Shown one piece after another: positions 8,737-17,484 of a DNA stretch of 35,372 nt. The translations under genes and the position numbers were made by a program. The notes under the pieces are model-generated. The model saw only the letters and a list, made by a program, of their open reading frames with translations, had not been told where the DNA came from and ran no database searches. Location: contig NZ_LFRI01000065.1 of the NCBI RefSeq assembly GCF_001447195.1, forward strand, positions 1 to 35,372, read 5' to 3'. How positions within the stretch are numbered: position 1 is the first letter of the stretch; every line of letters begins with the position of its first letter. Source of the DNA: Aquabacterium parvum (GTDB lineage: Bacteria > Pseudomonadota > Gammaproteobacteria > Burkholderiales > Burkholderiaceae_C).

Positions 8737-9479
8737 GCCCGATGAGCCCGATGACGAACATGGCAAAACACGTCCGCGCGCCCACGCATCCTTTCGAGCT
8801 GCAACTCCTGGGGCCATTCCTCTTGCTGACCGCCCTGGCTGCGGTCTTCCTGAAGATCGCCTCCGAGGTGTTCGAGGGCGAAGCGCATGCCATCGACCTG
8901 TGGATCCTGCAGGCTTGCCGGCTCCCGGGTCAGCCCGGCACGCCCATCGGGCCCGTCTGGCTGCAAGAGGGCGTGCGCGACCTGACCGCGCTGGGCAGTC
9001 CGGCCGTGCTGACACTGGTGCTCCTGGCCATGATGGGCAGCCTGATGGTGTCGCGGCAGCGACGCATGGCCTGGCTGATGCTCTGGAGCGCCCTGGGCGG
9101 GCAGGCCCTGGCCCTGGGCTTGAAGGCCCTGTTTGCCCGCGCCCGGCCAGACGACATCTACCACGCCACCGTGGCCGCTGGCCACAGCTTTCCGAGCAGC
9201 CACGCGATGATGTCCGCCGTGATCTGCCTGACCCTGGCAGCGCTGACGGTTCGGCTCACGCGCCGCCCTGCCCAGCGGTGGTTCATCCTGCTGGTGGCCT
9301 GTGGGGTGACGATGCTGGTGGGTGCCTCGCGTGTGTACCTGGGGGTGCATTGGACTTCGGATGTGGCCGCCGGCTGGGCCATGGGGGCGGCCTGGGCCTT
9401 GCTGTGCTGGATGCTGGCCAGGCGACTGCACGTGGGGCACGAGGCGGTCGCAACGCCGGACAAGGGGGAGCGGCAATGA
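8733..9479 (+). CDS. PAP2-family lipid phosphatase
   Basis: An integral membrane phosphatase of the PAP2 superfamily, 248 residues, likely acting on phosphatidic acid, phosphatidylglycerol phosphate or undecaprenyl pyrophosphate. About six hydrophobic helices are visible. The three catalytic motifs are intact: Lys131 to Arg138-Pro139 (KALFARARP), PSSH (154-157; Ser in place of the usual Gly), and Ser199-Arg200 to His206 and Asp210 (SRVYLGVHWTSD). The start overlaps the glycosylase stop (ATGA). Met codons also occur at positions 4, 7 and 10 because the first codons form a tandem 9-bp repeat, so the exact start is uncertain by up to nine codons. It is coupled by a second ATGA overlap to a lipid kinase with the opposite type of chemistry. 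Confidence 0.87.
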   Translation: MSPMSPMTNMAKHVRAPTHPFELQLLGPFLLLTALAAVFLKIASEVFEGEAHAIDLWILQACRLPGQPGTPIGPVWLQEGVRDLTALGSPAVLTLVLLAMMGSLMVSRQRRMAWLMLWSALGGQALALGLKALFARARPDDIYHATVAAGHSFPSSHAMMSAVICLTLAALTVRLTRRPAQRWFILLVACGVTMLVGASRVYLGVHWTSDVAAGWAMGAAWALLCWMLARRLHVGHEAVATPDKGERQ

Positions 9480-9874
9480 GCCAGGGACTCAAGGGACAGG
9501 GGTTCATGCGACGGCTGGGTCACGCCTGGCAAGGGCTGGCCTCGGCCTGGCGGCTGGAGGCGAGCCTGCGCACGCACGCAGCCGCCACCGTGGTGCTGGT
9601 GGCCGTGCTGAGCCTCACGCGGGCTCCGGCTGTGTGGTGGGCCACGATGGCGCTGACCGTGGCGACCGTGGTGGCCAGCGAGCTGTTCAACACCGCCATC
9701 GAGGCCCTGGCCGACCACCTGCACCCCGCAATCCACCCCGCCATCGGCCTGACCAAGGACGTGGCGGCGGGTGCCGTGCTGGTCTGCAGCCTGGCGGCGC
9801 TGGGCGTGGGCCTGGCCTTCTTCCTGGGGCATGTGTGGCCTTGGTGGTGCGCCGGCCCCAGCTGGCCATTCTGA
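9476..9874 (+). CDS. dgkA: Diacylglycerol/undecaprenol kinase (DgkA family)
   Basis: A small trimeric membrane kinase, 132 residues, that phosphorylates diacylglycerol (proteobacterial role) or undecaprenol (Gram-positive role). Three hydrophobic helices are visible. The family signature ELFNTAIEALAD (69-80) and the Lys94-Asp95 motif KDVAAGAVL are intact. The start is defined by the ATGA overlap with the PAP2 gene. The adjacent lipid phosphatase suggests recycling of diacylglycerol or undecaprenyl carriers in the inner membrane; this link is inference from gene order. It ends 12 bp before the stop of the convergent TatD-family gene. Confidence 0.9.
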   Translation: MSQGLKGQGFMRRLGHAWQGLASAWRLEASLRTHAAATVVLVAVLSLTRAPAVWWATMALTVATVVASELFNTAIEALADHLHPAIHPAIGLTKDVAAGAVLVCSLAALGVGLAFFLGHVWPWWCAGPSWPF

Positions 9875-9886
9875 GCTTTCAGGAGA

Positions 9887-10804
9887 TCAGAGGGACCTCA
9901 GGCGCGGCAAGGCTGCCAAGGCGTTCTCGGTGGTGACACGTCGGGTTTCGTCCAGGCTCCAGCCACGCAGGGCCGCCAGGGTTTCGGCGATGCGAGGCAA
10001 TTCGGCGGGCTCGTTTCGGCTTCGAAGGCCTTGCGCCCGCTGCTCGGCGGTGCGATAGAGCCAATGCGGCGGGATGTCCGGGGCGTCGGTTTCCAGCACC
10101 AGCGCGTCGGCGGGCAATTCGCTGGCCAGGCGACGGATCTGCAGCGCCCGCTCGAAGGTCATGGCCCCACCAAAGCCCAGCTTCAAACCCAGCTCGATGA
10201 AGGCCATGGCCTGCTGCACGCTGCCGTTGAAGGCGTGGGCGATGCCACCAGGCACAGGCCTGCCGGCATCGCGCAGCCGACGCAGGTGTTTGAGCAGGCC
10301 ATCGGCGCTTCGGCGCACATGCAGGATGACCGGAAGCCGGCGGCGTGCGGCCAGCTCGAGTTGCTCAGCGTAGATGCGTTCTTGAAGGGCTCGGCTGCCT
10401 TCATCCTGCAAGCCTGGCACGAAATGATCGAGGCCGATTTCGCCCACGGCGACCAGGCGAGGGTCGTCCTGCCATCGCTGCAGGGCTCCTTCGAGCTGTT
10501 CGACGGCGTCCGCAGGGACCTGTTGGATGTAGAGCGGGTGGATGCCCAGGGCATAGGCGCCCCCACAGCGGTGAGCGGCCTCCCGAGCGGGGCCAAAGGT
10601 GCTCGGCATCACGGCGGGGACCACCTGCCGCAGCACCCCGACGGACTTGGCCCGCGCGATCACCTCGTCGCGATCGGTGTCGAACTCGGGGGCATCAAGG
10701 TGGCAATGGGTGTCCACCCAACCGCCCTCCCATGTGTCGGTTGTGGCGTTGTTGGGCTTTCCCATCAAGTCGATCGGGGTGACCTGGGGTGCCGAGGCGT
10801 TCAT
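9887..10804 (-). CDS. TatD-family metal-dependent hydrolase (YjjV-like deoxyribonuclease)
   Basis: A TIM-barrel metal-dependent DNase of the TatD family, 305 residues. The metal-binding residues are seen in DTHCHLD (31-37), GIHPLY, VAVGEIGLDHF, VILHVRRS, GIAHAFNGS and LVLETDAPDIPPHW. The last motif and the overall spacing fit the YjjV subgroup. The N-terminus before about residue 28 is poorly conserved in type, and MGKPNN at residue 14 (base 10765) is an alternative start. It lies 18 bp downstream of lolD on the same strand and probably ends that operon. Confidence 0.88.
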   Translation of the reverse strand: MNASAPQVTPIDLMGKPNNATTDTWEGGWVDTHCHLDAPEFDTDRDEVIARAKSVGVLRQVVPAVMPSTFGPAREAAHRCGGAYALGIHPLYIQQVPADAVEQLEGALQRWQDDPRLVAVGEIGLDHFVPGLQDEGSRALQERIYAEQLELAARRRLPVILHVRRSADGLLKHLRRLRDAGRPVPGGIAHAFNGSVQQAMAFIELGLKLGFGGAMTFERALQIRRLASELPADALVLETDAPDIPPHWLYRTAEQRAQGLRSRNEPAELPRIAETLAALRGWSLDETRRVTTENALAALPRLRSL

Positions 10805-10822
10805 CAGGTCGGCCTCGCGGTG

Positions 10823-11509
<687 letters not shown>

Positions 11510-11515
11510 GCGCGC

Positions 11516-11725
11516 TCAGATGTTGAGGAACCAGGCGATCAGGTTCTTGGCCAGGAAGCCCAGCAGCCCGAAGCCCAGCACCAGAAAGAGCACGAAGGTG
11601 CCGAATTTGCCTGCCTTGGACTCGCGCGCCAGCTGCACGATGATGAAGGCCATGTACAGCATGAAGCCGCCCACGCCAACCGTGAGCCCGAACTGAGCGA
11701 TCTGCTCTTCAGTGAATCCGTCCAT
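11516..11725 (-). CDS. DUF2788 family small membrane protein
   Basis: A 69-residue protein matching my recollection of the DUF2788 family. It has an acidic N-terminus MDGFTEEQIAQFGLT, a first membrane helix (about 13-32), a conserved cytoplasmic loop ARESKAGKFGTF, and a second helix ending in a short tail. The frame is open upstream, but the family length and the one-base gap to the DUF2189 stop place the start at 11725. Function is unknown. It sits between lolC and lolD in a tightly spaced operon and is probably co-expressed with lipoprotein export. Confidence 0.75.
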   Translation of the reverse strand: MDGFTEEQIAQFGLTVGVGGFMLYMAFIIVQLARESKAGKFGTFVLFLVLGFGLLGFLAKNLIAWFLNI

Positions 11726-11726
11726 C

Positions 11727-12500
11727 TCAAACCGTTTCCCGGACCACCAGATCTCGGTAGGCATGCCAGGTGGCATGGCCCAGGATCGGCATCACCAGAA
11801 TCAATCCAAACATCAAGGTGCCCAGGCCCAGCAGGCACAGCGACATCACGATCGCGCCCCACAGGCTCATGCAGATCGGGTTGGCCATCACGGCGCGCCA
11901 GCTCGTGAGAACGGCCTGGCCGACACCGACCTGGCGATCCAGCAACAGCGGCAGCGCGACCACGCTGGAGGCAAAAACCGGTGCGGCCATCAAGCCCCCC
12001 ACCACCAACCAGAGCTCGAAGAAGCCCGGGTCGGGTGCCAGCACGACGCGCATCAGAAAGTCCTCTGGCGTGGTCACCGCGGGCTTGACGCCCAGGGTGA
12101 TGAGCGCCGCCGAGGTGATGACCCAGCCGGTGCCCAGGGCCGTCAGCAGCACGCCGAAGCGCACCAGGCGCCCGTCCAGCGACGACCACACCTGCCAGAC
12201 CGTTCGCAAACCGACGTCTTCACCCCGCAGCAGGCCCCGGCTGACCGCGTAAAGCCCGGTCGACAGAATGGGCGCCACGAGCAGGAAGCCCGACAAGGCG
12301 CCTGCCAGCACCCAGAAACGGTCCCAGGCCACGTAGAGCAAAGCCCCACCGAAAGCCCCCATGGCCAGGCCATGCAGCAGGCCCACCAAGGGCGCGTTCA
12401 TGAAGTCGCTGAACCCGCGGCTCAACCACAGGAAGGTGCGCCAGGAATGCACCTTGCGCACCCGCAGCGGACGGTGGAAGGACGCGCGTTTGTCATTCAT
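11727..12500 (-). CDS. DUF2189 family multi-pass membrane protein
   Basis: A predicted inner-membrane protein of 257 residues with about six hydrophobic helices. Features I associate with DUF2189 are an N-terminal VRKVHSWRTFLWLSRGFSDF region, LVAPILSTGLYAVSR after the second helix pair, FASSVVALPLLLDRQVG, and a C-terminal GHATWHAYRDLV. The start ATG at 12500 lies inside the last codons of lolC (8-bp overlap), and the stop is one base before the DUF2788 start, so translation is coupled on both sides. No catalytic motif is visible. Its position inside the lolC-lolD transcription unit suggests an envelope role, but that is inference only. Confidence 0.78.
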   Translation of the reverse strand: MNDKRASFHRPLRVRKVHSWRTFLWLSRGFSDFMNAPLVGLLHGLAMGAFGGALLYVAWDRFWVLAGALSGFLLVAPILSTGLYAVSRGLLRGEDVGLRTVWQVWSSLDGRLVRFGVLLTALGTGWVITSAALITLGVKPAVTTPEDFLMRVVLAPDPGFFELWLVVGGLMAAPVFASSVVALPLLLDRQVGVGQAVLTSWRAVMANPICMSLWGAIVMSLCLLGLGTLMFGLILVMPILGHATWHAYRDLVVRETV

Positions 12501-13746
12501 ATCGGAGGGCCTCGGCGGGTTGCACGCGGCTGGCGCGCCAGCTCGGGTAGAGCGTCGCAACCAGGGACAGGACCAGGGAGATGATGCCGATGGGGACGAT
12601 GTCGGCCGCCTGCGGGTCTGAGGGCATCTTGCTGATGAGGTAGATGCTGCCTGGCAGGAAGTTCACGCCCAGCAGGCGCTCGATGGTCGGCACGATGACG
12701 TCGATGTTGAAAGCCACCAGCAGCCCCAGGCCCAGGCCGCCGATGGTGCCCAGCACGCCGGACATGGCGCCTTGCACCATGAAGATGCCCATGATGGAGC
12801 GTGGGCTGGCACCCAGGGTGCGCAGGATGGCGATGTCGGCCTGCTTGTCGGTCACGGTCATCACCAGGGTGGAGACCAGGTTGAAGGCCGCCACGGCCAC
12901 GATGAGCGTCAAGATGATGAACATCATGCGCTTTTCGACCTGCACGGCGTCGAACCAGTTCCGGTTGGTGCGCGTCCAGTCGCGCACGGCGATGCCGGGA
13001 CCGAGCTTGTCGGCCAGCTCGGCCGCCACCACGCGGGCCTGCTGGGCGTCCTTGAGCTTGAGCTGCACGCCCACCGGGCCACCCGTGCGGAACAGCCGCG
13101 CCGCGTCGTCGATGTGCATCAGCACGAGGCCGTTGTCGTACTCGTAGTGGCCGGCGCTGAAAATGCCCTCGACCGTGACCTGCTTGACGCGCGGCGTGAT
13201 GCCGGCCGGCGTCACCTGCCCGCTGGGCGCCACCAGGGTGAGCGCATCGCCCTCGCGCACGCCCAACTGAAGCGCCATCTCGTGGCCGATGATCACCCCC
13301 CACTCGCCCGGTTTCAGGCGCGCGAAGGTGCCCTTCATGCTGGCCGCCAGCGGCGTGACCGACACCTCTGCCTGCGGGTCGATGCCGCGCACGATGGCGC
13401 CACGCATGTCCTCGCCGCGGGCGATCAGGGCCTGGGCGGGCACAAAGGGCGCCGCCCCGACGACCGCCGGGTGCTGCCTGGCCTGGTCGGCCAGCACGTG
13501 CCAGTCGGGCAGGCCGATGCCCGAGGTGTCGTGCAGCTCGACGTGCGCGATCACCGACAACATGCGGTCGCGCACTTCTTTCTGGAAACCGTTCATCACC
13601 GACAGCACGATGATGAGGGCCGCCACGCCCAGGGCAATGCCCAGCACGGACACCCCGGAGATGAAGGAAATGAAACCGTTGCGTCGGGTGGAACGGCTGG
13701 CCCGCGTGTAGCGCCAACCCACCCGCCATTCGTAAGGCAAATTCAT
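12493..13746 (-). CDS. lolC: Lipoprotein-releasing system permease LolC/LolE family
   Basis: Membrane subunit of the lipoprotein-releasing ABC transporter, 417 residues as expected. The N-terminus YEWRVGWRYTRA, then RRNGFISFISGVSVLGIALG with the first helix, and MNGFQKEVRDRML are typical. A large periplasmic domain (about 50-270) follows, then three C-terminal helices in the FtsX-like domain with KQADIAILRTLGASPRSIMG. Only one LolC/E gene is present, so the transporter may be of the single-permease (LolF-like homodimer) type, unless lolE lies elsewhere. No Shine-Dalgarno is seen before the ATG; a TACACT hexamer ends nine bases upstream. The 35-bp gap to the divergent gene must hold both promoters. 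Confidence 0.93.
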   Translation of the reverse strand: MNLPYEWRVGWRYTRASRSTRRNGFISFISGVSVLGIALGVAALIIVLSVMNGFQKEVRDRMLSVIAHVELHDTSGIGLPDWHVLADQARQHPAVVGAAPFVPAQALIARGEDMRGAIVRGIDPQAEVSVTPLAASMKGTFARLKPGEWGVIIGHEMALQLGVREGDALTLVAPSGQVTPAGITPRVKQVTVEGIFSAGHYEYDNGLVLMHIDDAARLFRTGGPVGVQLKLKDAQQARVVAAELADKLGPGIAVRDWTRTNRNWFDAVQVEKRMMFIILTLIVAVAAFNLVSTLVMTVTDKQADIAILRTLGASPRSIMGIFMVQGAMSGVLGTIGGLGLGLLVAFNIDVIVPTIERLLGVNFLPGSIYLISKMPSDPQAADIVPIGIISLVLSLVATLYPSWRASRVQPAEALRYE

Positions 13747-13755
13747 GGTGGGGAG

Positions 13756-13774
13756 AGTGTACTCACTCGATAAT
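13756..13774. promoter_or_regulatory. Back-to-back -10-like elements of lolC and the COG4255 gene
   Basis: The divergent genes are separated by only 35 bp. On the minus strand TACACT (13756-13761) ends nine bases before the lolC ATG. On the plus strand GATAAT (13769-13774) ends seven bases before the ATG at 13782. If both are used, both messages would have leaders of zero to about three bases. The -35 regions would lie inside the opposite gene and are not obvious. Confidence 0.4.
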
Positions 13775-13781
13775 CACGCCC

Positions 13782-14828
13782 ATGCCCCTTGCCCCCGGTT
13801 CTGCCCCCGCTCCCGCCGTCGACGCGCCCACCCGACACTGGGTGATCCCCTTCGCGGCCAGCCTGTCCGAGCCCTGCCAGCACGCCCTGACGCGCCTGAA
13901 GGACGCCACCGCCCTGCCCCGCCTGAGCGAGCTGCTGGGCAGGCTGCAGCCCGTGGCCCGGCTCGAAGGCGACGAATACGCCCTGGCCATGCCGCACGAG
14001 CGACTGCTGGCCCGCGAGCTGGGCTGGCCCGAGCCCGACGGGCTGCAACCCTGGGCCGCCTGGTGGGCCAGGCAAGACGGCCTGACGCTGCCCGCCGACC
14101 GCTGCTGGGCCCTGCTCAGCCCAGGCCACTGGCTGATGGGCCGCGACCACCTGACCCTGCTCGACCCGGCTGGCCTGGGCCTGAGCGACGACGAGTCCCG
14201 CGCCTTGCTGGAGGCCCTGCGCCCCTTTTTCGAAGAAGACGGCTGGACGCTGCAATGGGGCGCCGCCACGCGCTGGTACGCCAGCCACGCCGAGCTGGGT
14301 GGCCTGAGCACCGCCTCGCTGGAGCGCGTGATCGGGCGCAACCCCGACCTCTGGCTGGCCGAAGACCCCGACGGCCACCCGCTGGCGCGCAAGCTGCGCC
14401 GCCTGCAAGCCGAGGCGCAGATGCTGCTCTACAACCACCCGCTCAACGAGCGCCGCAGCGAGGCCGGCCTGGCCACCGTCAATTCTTTCTGGGTGAGCGG
14501 CTGCGGCCACCCGCCAGCCGATCCCGGTGCGCTCACGCTGCCCACCCACCTGCGCGTGGTCGATGAGCTGCGCGCACCCCTGCTGGCCGACGACATGCCG
14601 CTGTGGCTGCAAGCCTGGCGGCACATCGACGCCGAGGTGTTGCCAGCGGTGCTGTCAGCACTCGATGCCGGGCAAGCTGTCCAACTCACCCTCTGCGGTG
14701 AGCGCCACGCCCTCACCTTCGGCCCGGGCGCAAAGCCTGGGCTGGTGAGCAGGTGGGCGTCTGGCCTGAAACGACTGGTTGGCCACGCGCCCCAGGCCTC
14801 GCCCGCAGCCTGCCTGGCCGAGCTCTGA
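13782..14828 (+). CDS. COG4255-type conserved protein (sometimes labelled phosphoglycerate mutase)
   Basis: A 348-residue soluble protein of a family common upstream of recJ in Burkholderiales. Recognisable segments are PRLSELLGRLQPV near residue 45, LLSPGHWLMGRDHL, GWTLQWGAATRWYA, and the family's most conserved element HPLNERRSEAGLATVNSFWV followed by SGCG. Homologues have been annotated as phosphoglycerate mutase or phosphoglycerate mutase-like, but I see no alkaline-phosphatase-type metal site that supports catalysis. The ATG at 13782 has no Shine-Dalgarno but has GATAAT seven bases upstream. Fifty bases separate it from recJ, with which it is probably co-transcribed. Confidence 0.7.
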   Translation: MPLAPGSAPAPAVDAPTRHWVIPFAASLSEPCQHALTRLKDATALPRLSELLGRLQPVARLEGDEYALAMPHERLLARELGWPEPDGLQPWAAWWARQDGLTLPADRCWALLSPGHWLMGRDHLTLLDPAGLGLSDDESRALLEALRPFFEEDGWTLQWGAATRWYASHAELGGLSTASLERVIGRNPDLWLAEDPDGHPLARKLRRLQAEAQMLLYNHPLNERRSEAGLATVNSFWVSGCGHPPADPGALTLPTHLRVVDELRAPLLADDMPLWLQAWRHIDAEVLPAVLSALDAGQAVQLTLCGERHALTFGPGAKPGLVSRWASGLKRLVGHAPQASPAACLAEL

Positions 14829-14878
14829 TCGCCCACACGACCGCATCAACCCCACGACCGCCGCTCCACACGTCCACC

Positions 14879-16597
14879 ATGAAGTTCACCCCCCGAGACG
14901 TGCCCCCGCGCACCGCCTGGTCCCTGGAGCAGGCTGGCGTGCCGCCCCTGCTGGCCCGCCTGTACGCCGCGCGCGGCATCCGCCAGCCCGAAGACCTCGA
15001 CGACAGCCCGGCCCGCTTGTTGCCCCCCTCGCAACTGCAAGGCGCCCAAGACGCCGCCCGCCTGCTCGCCGACGCCATCGAGCAGGGCCAGCGCATCTGC
15101 ATCGTGGCCGACTACGACTGCGACGGCGCCACCGCCTGTGCCACCGGCTTGCGCGGCCTGATGATGCTGGGCGCAGGCCCCAAGCAGGTCGGCTACGTGG
15201 TGCCCGACCGCGCCGTTCACGGTTATGGCCTGACGCCCCCCATCGTCGCGATGGTCAAGCAACGCGGCGCCCACGTGCTCGTGACCGTGGACAACGGCAT
15301 GGCCAGCCACGAGGCGGTGACGCTGGCCCGCGCCCAGGGCATGAAGGTGCTCATCACCGACCACCACCTGCCCGTGGTGCTGGACGATGGCTCGTTCAGC
15401 CTGCCCGAGGCCGACGTGATCGTGAACCCCAACCAACCCGGCTGCCCCTTCCCCAGCAAGGCCATGGTCGGCGTGGGCGTGATGTTCTACGTGCTGCTGG
15501 CCTTGCGCGCCGAGTTGCGCCAGCGCGGTCGCTTCGACGCTGCCAGCCAGCCCCGCATCGACGCCCTGCTCGACCTGGTCGCGCTCGGCACCATCGCCGA
15601 CGTGGGCCGGCTCGACGAGAACAACCGCCGCCTGGTCAGCCAGGGGCTCAAACGCATCCGCACCGGCCGCATGCAGCCGGGCATTGCCGCGCTGTTCAAC
15701 GCCGCAGGCCGCGACGCCTCGCGTGCCACCAGCCAGGACTTCGGCTTCGCCCTGGGCCCGCGCGTGAACGCCGCCGGCCGCCTGGCCGAGATGGGCCTGG
15801 GCATCGAGTGCCTGCTGACCGACGACCGGCGCCGCGCCACGGAGCTGGCCCAGCAGCTCGACGCCATCAACCGCGAGCGGCGTGAGCTGGAGTCGGGCAT
15901 GCGCGAGCAGGCCGAGCTGCGGCTGGACTCGCTGCTGCCTGAAGGCGAGCCCCCAGCCGCCATCGCCCTGTTCGACCCCGAGTTCCACGAGGGGGTGGTG
16001 GGCATCGTGGCCTCGCGCCTGAAAGACCGCCTGCACCGCCCGACCTTCGTCTTCGCCATGGGCCAGGACGGATTGCTCAAGGGCTCGGGCCGGTCCATCG
16101 CTGGCTTTCACCTGCGCGACGCGCTCGACCTGATCGGCAAGCGCCACCCTGGCCTGCTGCGCAAGTTCGGCGGCCACGCCATGGCGGCGGGCTGCACCAT
16201 CGGCGAGGAGGACTTCGAGGTGTTCGAGCAGGCATTGGTGCGCGTGGCCGAAGCCGGCCTGGACGCCAGCTTGCTGGCCCGCCAGCTGCCCACCGACGGG
16301 CCGCTGCCGCCTGAATGTTTCACGCCCGAGGCCGTGGCTCAGCTGGACGAGGCGGTGTGGGGCCCGGGTTTCGAGGCACCCGTTTTCAGCGACGAGGTGG
16401 AGGTCATCACCCAGCGCCTGGTGGGCACGCGCCACCTCAAGCTGAGCTTGCGCATGCAGGGCACGGTGCGCGACGGCATCTGGTTCGGGCGAAGCGAGCC
16501 TCTGCCCGCGCGGGCGCAGCTGGCCTATCGCCTCAGCCTGGACGAGTTCCAGGGGCGACAGCGCGTGCAGATGGTGGTGGAAGGCATGGCCGACTGA
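14879..16597 (+). CDS. recJ: Single-stranded-DNA-specific exonuclease RecJ
   Basis: A 5'-3' single-strand exonuclease of the DHH superfamily used in recombination, mismatch and base-excision repair. The protein is 572 residues, matching E. coli RecJ. The catalytic metal ligands are in VADYDCDGATA (Asp78, Asp80, Asp82), TVDNGMASHEA (Asp138) and ITDHHLP (Asp161-His162-His163), with NPNQPGCPFP just after. The DHHA1 domain has EGVVGIVASRLKDR, GSGRSIAGFHLRDAL and GGHAMAAGCTI, followed by the C-terminal OB-like domain. The start MKFTPRDVPPRTAW is chosen by the conserved beginning; the frame is open further upstream within the preceding gene. It ends 66 bp before the stop of the convergent flgN, a gap with no clear terminator. 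Confidence 0.95.
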   Translation: MKFTPRDVPPRTAWSLEQAGVPPLLARLYAARGIRQPEDLDDSPARLLPPSQLQGAQDAARLLADAIEQGQRICIVADYDCDGATACATGLRGLMMLGAGPKQVGYVVPDRAVHGYGLTPPIVAMVKQRGAHVLVTVDNGMASHEAVTLARAQGMKVLITDHHLPVVLDDGSFSLPEADVIVNPNQPGCPFPSKAMVGVGVMFYVLLALRAELRQRGRFDAASQPRIDALLDLVALGTIADVGRLDENNRRLVSQGLKRIRTGRMQPGIAALFNAAGRDASRATSQDFGFALGPRVNAAGRLAEMGLGIECLLTDDRRRATELAQQLDAINRERRELESGMREQAELRLDSLLPEGEPPAAIALFDPEFHEGVVGIVASRLKDRLHRPTFVFAMGQDGLLKGSGRSIAGFHLRDALDLIGKRHPGLLRKFGGHAMAAGCTIGEEDFEVFEQALVRVAEAGLDASLLARQLPTDGPLPPECFTPEAVAQLDEAVWGPGFEAPVFSDEVEVITQRLVGTRHLKLSLRMQGTVRDGIWFGRSEPLPARAQLAYRLSLDEFQGRQRVQMVVEGMAD

Positions 16598-16663
16598 GTC
16601 GGCGGCGACACAGCGCCAACGCTCCAGACGCCTTGAACCCAGGCGCCAGCGAGTCCGCGGGCT

Positions 16664-17035
16664 TCAGCGGTAGGCCTGCAGGGCGCGGGCCGTGGCGTTG
16701 GTGGCCGGGGGCGCGAACGAGGTGCTTTCACCCGGGAACAGCATCCCCAGGGTGCGACCGAACGAGGCCGTGGCCCGGTGAACCGCCTGTTGCTGCTGCA
16801 TGCAGCGGGTGCGTGCCAGCATCAGGCGCTGCACCAGTTCAGGCGACAGGGACTCCCCGCCACCTTGGCGCAAGCTGGCCAGCGACGCCGCCAGGCATTG
16901 TTGCAACAGCTGGGCCTGCCCATCGATGCGCTCGGCATCGCCCGATGCCAGGGCCTCGTCCAGGGCGGACAAGTGGGCATCGACCTCGGCCAGGCAGGCC
17001 GGGATGTCGAAAGCAGGCACAGCGTTGCGAGCCAT
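16664..17035 (-). CDS. flgN: FlgN-like flagellar chaperone
   Basis: Export chaperone expected to bind the hook-filament junction proteins FlgK and FlgL before secretion. The 123-residue product is largely alpha-helical, with long amphipathic segments (DAHLSALDEALASGDAERID, then AQLLQQCLAASLASL and ELVQRLMLARTRCMQQQQAV), as expected for the coiled-coil FlgN fold. Sequence identity in this family is low, so the call rests on size, helicity and position four bases after flgM. It is the second gene of a flgMN operon read on the minus strand. Confidence 0.78.
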   Translation of the reverse strand: MARNAVPAFDIPACLAEVDAHLSALDEALASGDAERIDGQAQLLQQCLAASLASLRQGGGESLSPELVQRLMLARTRCMQQQQAVHRATASFGRTLGMLFPGESTSFAPPATNATARALQAYR

Positions 17036-17039
17036 GTCG

Positions 17040-17345
17040 TCAGGCCTGACCGCGTTGCAGCAGTTCCTTGGCGTTGCTGATCAGCTTGTCAGCGATCACC
17101 TCGGCGTCGACCTGGTAGCTGCCGTCGTCGATGGCCTGCTTGACCTTGGAGACCTTCTCCATGTCAACGACGCCATCTCCGCCAGCCATCAGCCCCGTCG
17201 CAGAAGTGGACAGCGTGACTTTTGCACTCTGAGTGACGGGCCCATCGGTGGATGATGCTCGTCCGGAAGCATTGGTCGATGCGGCGCCTTCCGTGCGGCC
17301 GTTGACGGCGCCAAGCGCCTTGTCAAGGGGATTGCCGATTTTCAT
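17040..17345 (-). CDS. flgM: Anti-sigma-28 factor FlgM
   Basis: Holds FliA (sigma-28) inactive until the hook-basal body is complete, then is exported through it. The 101-residue protein begins with the typical MKIGNPLDKALGAV and has a disordered Ser/Thr/Gly-rich N-terminal half. The C-terminal sigma-binding helices read MEKVSKVKQAIDDGSYQVDA and EVIADKLISNAKELL. The ATG has a ribosome binding site AGGAG, and a sigma-28-like promoter lies about 46 bases upstream, giving autoregulation through the sigma factor it inhibits. It is transcribed divergently from the flgB operon side and co-transcribed with flgN. Confidence 0.93.
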   Translation of the reverse strand: MKIGNPLDKALGAVNGRTEGAASTNASGRASSTDGPVTQSAKVTLSTSATGLMAGGDGVVDMEKVSKVKQAIDDGSYQVDAEVIADKLISNAKELLQRGQA

Positions 17346-17390
17346 GATGTACTCCTAAGACCCGGCGTTTGCCGAGTGGTCACATCCGCG

Positions 17391-17418
17391 ATATCGACGC
17401 GGCCTCGGGAAGACTTTA
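17391..17418 (-). promoter_or_regulatory. Sigma-28 (FliA)-like promoter of flgMN
   Basis: On the minus strand, TAAAGTCT (17411-17418) is followed after 12 bp by GTCGATAT (17391-17398). The FliA consensus is TAAAGTTT, N11, GCCGATAA, so the core CGAT and TAAAG are kept and the spacer is one base longer. It would give a leader of about 40 bases before flgM. Confidence 0.6.
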
Positions 17419-17484
17419 GCCTCGAATGAGGTTTCCCCCCGACCAAGGGGGGGCAATTTGAAAGATTTTGTCTCTGGTGGGGGG

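Noticed and set aside
14846..16435. A 529-codon open frame on the minus strand opposite recJ
   Set aside because: recJ has all DHH-family motifs; the opposite frame is a Gly/Ala/Val/His-rich shadow.
16598..16663. Possible bidirectional terminator between recJ and flgN
   Set aside because: Only scattered short GC complementarity and no U-run; no terminator can be supported.
17431..17454. CCCCCC/GGGGGGG inverted repeat between flgA and flgM
   Set aside because: It can form a hairpin, but no U-run follows on either strand, and it lies upstream of the flgM promoter. Not supported as a terminator.
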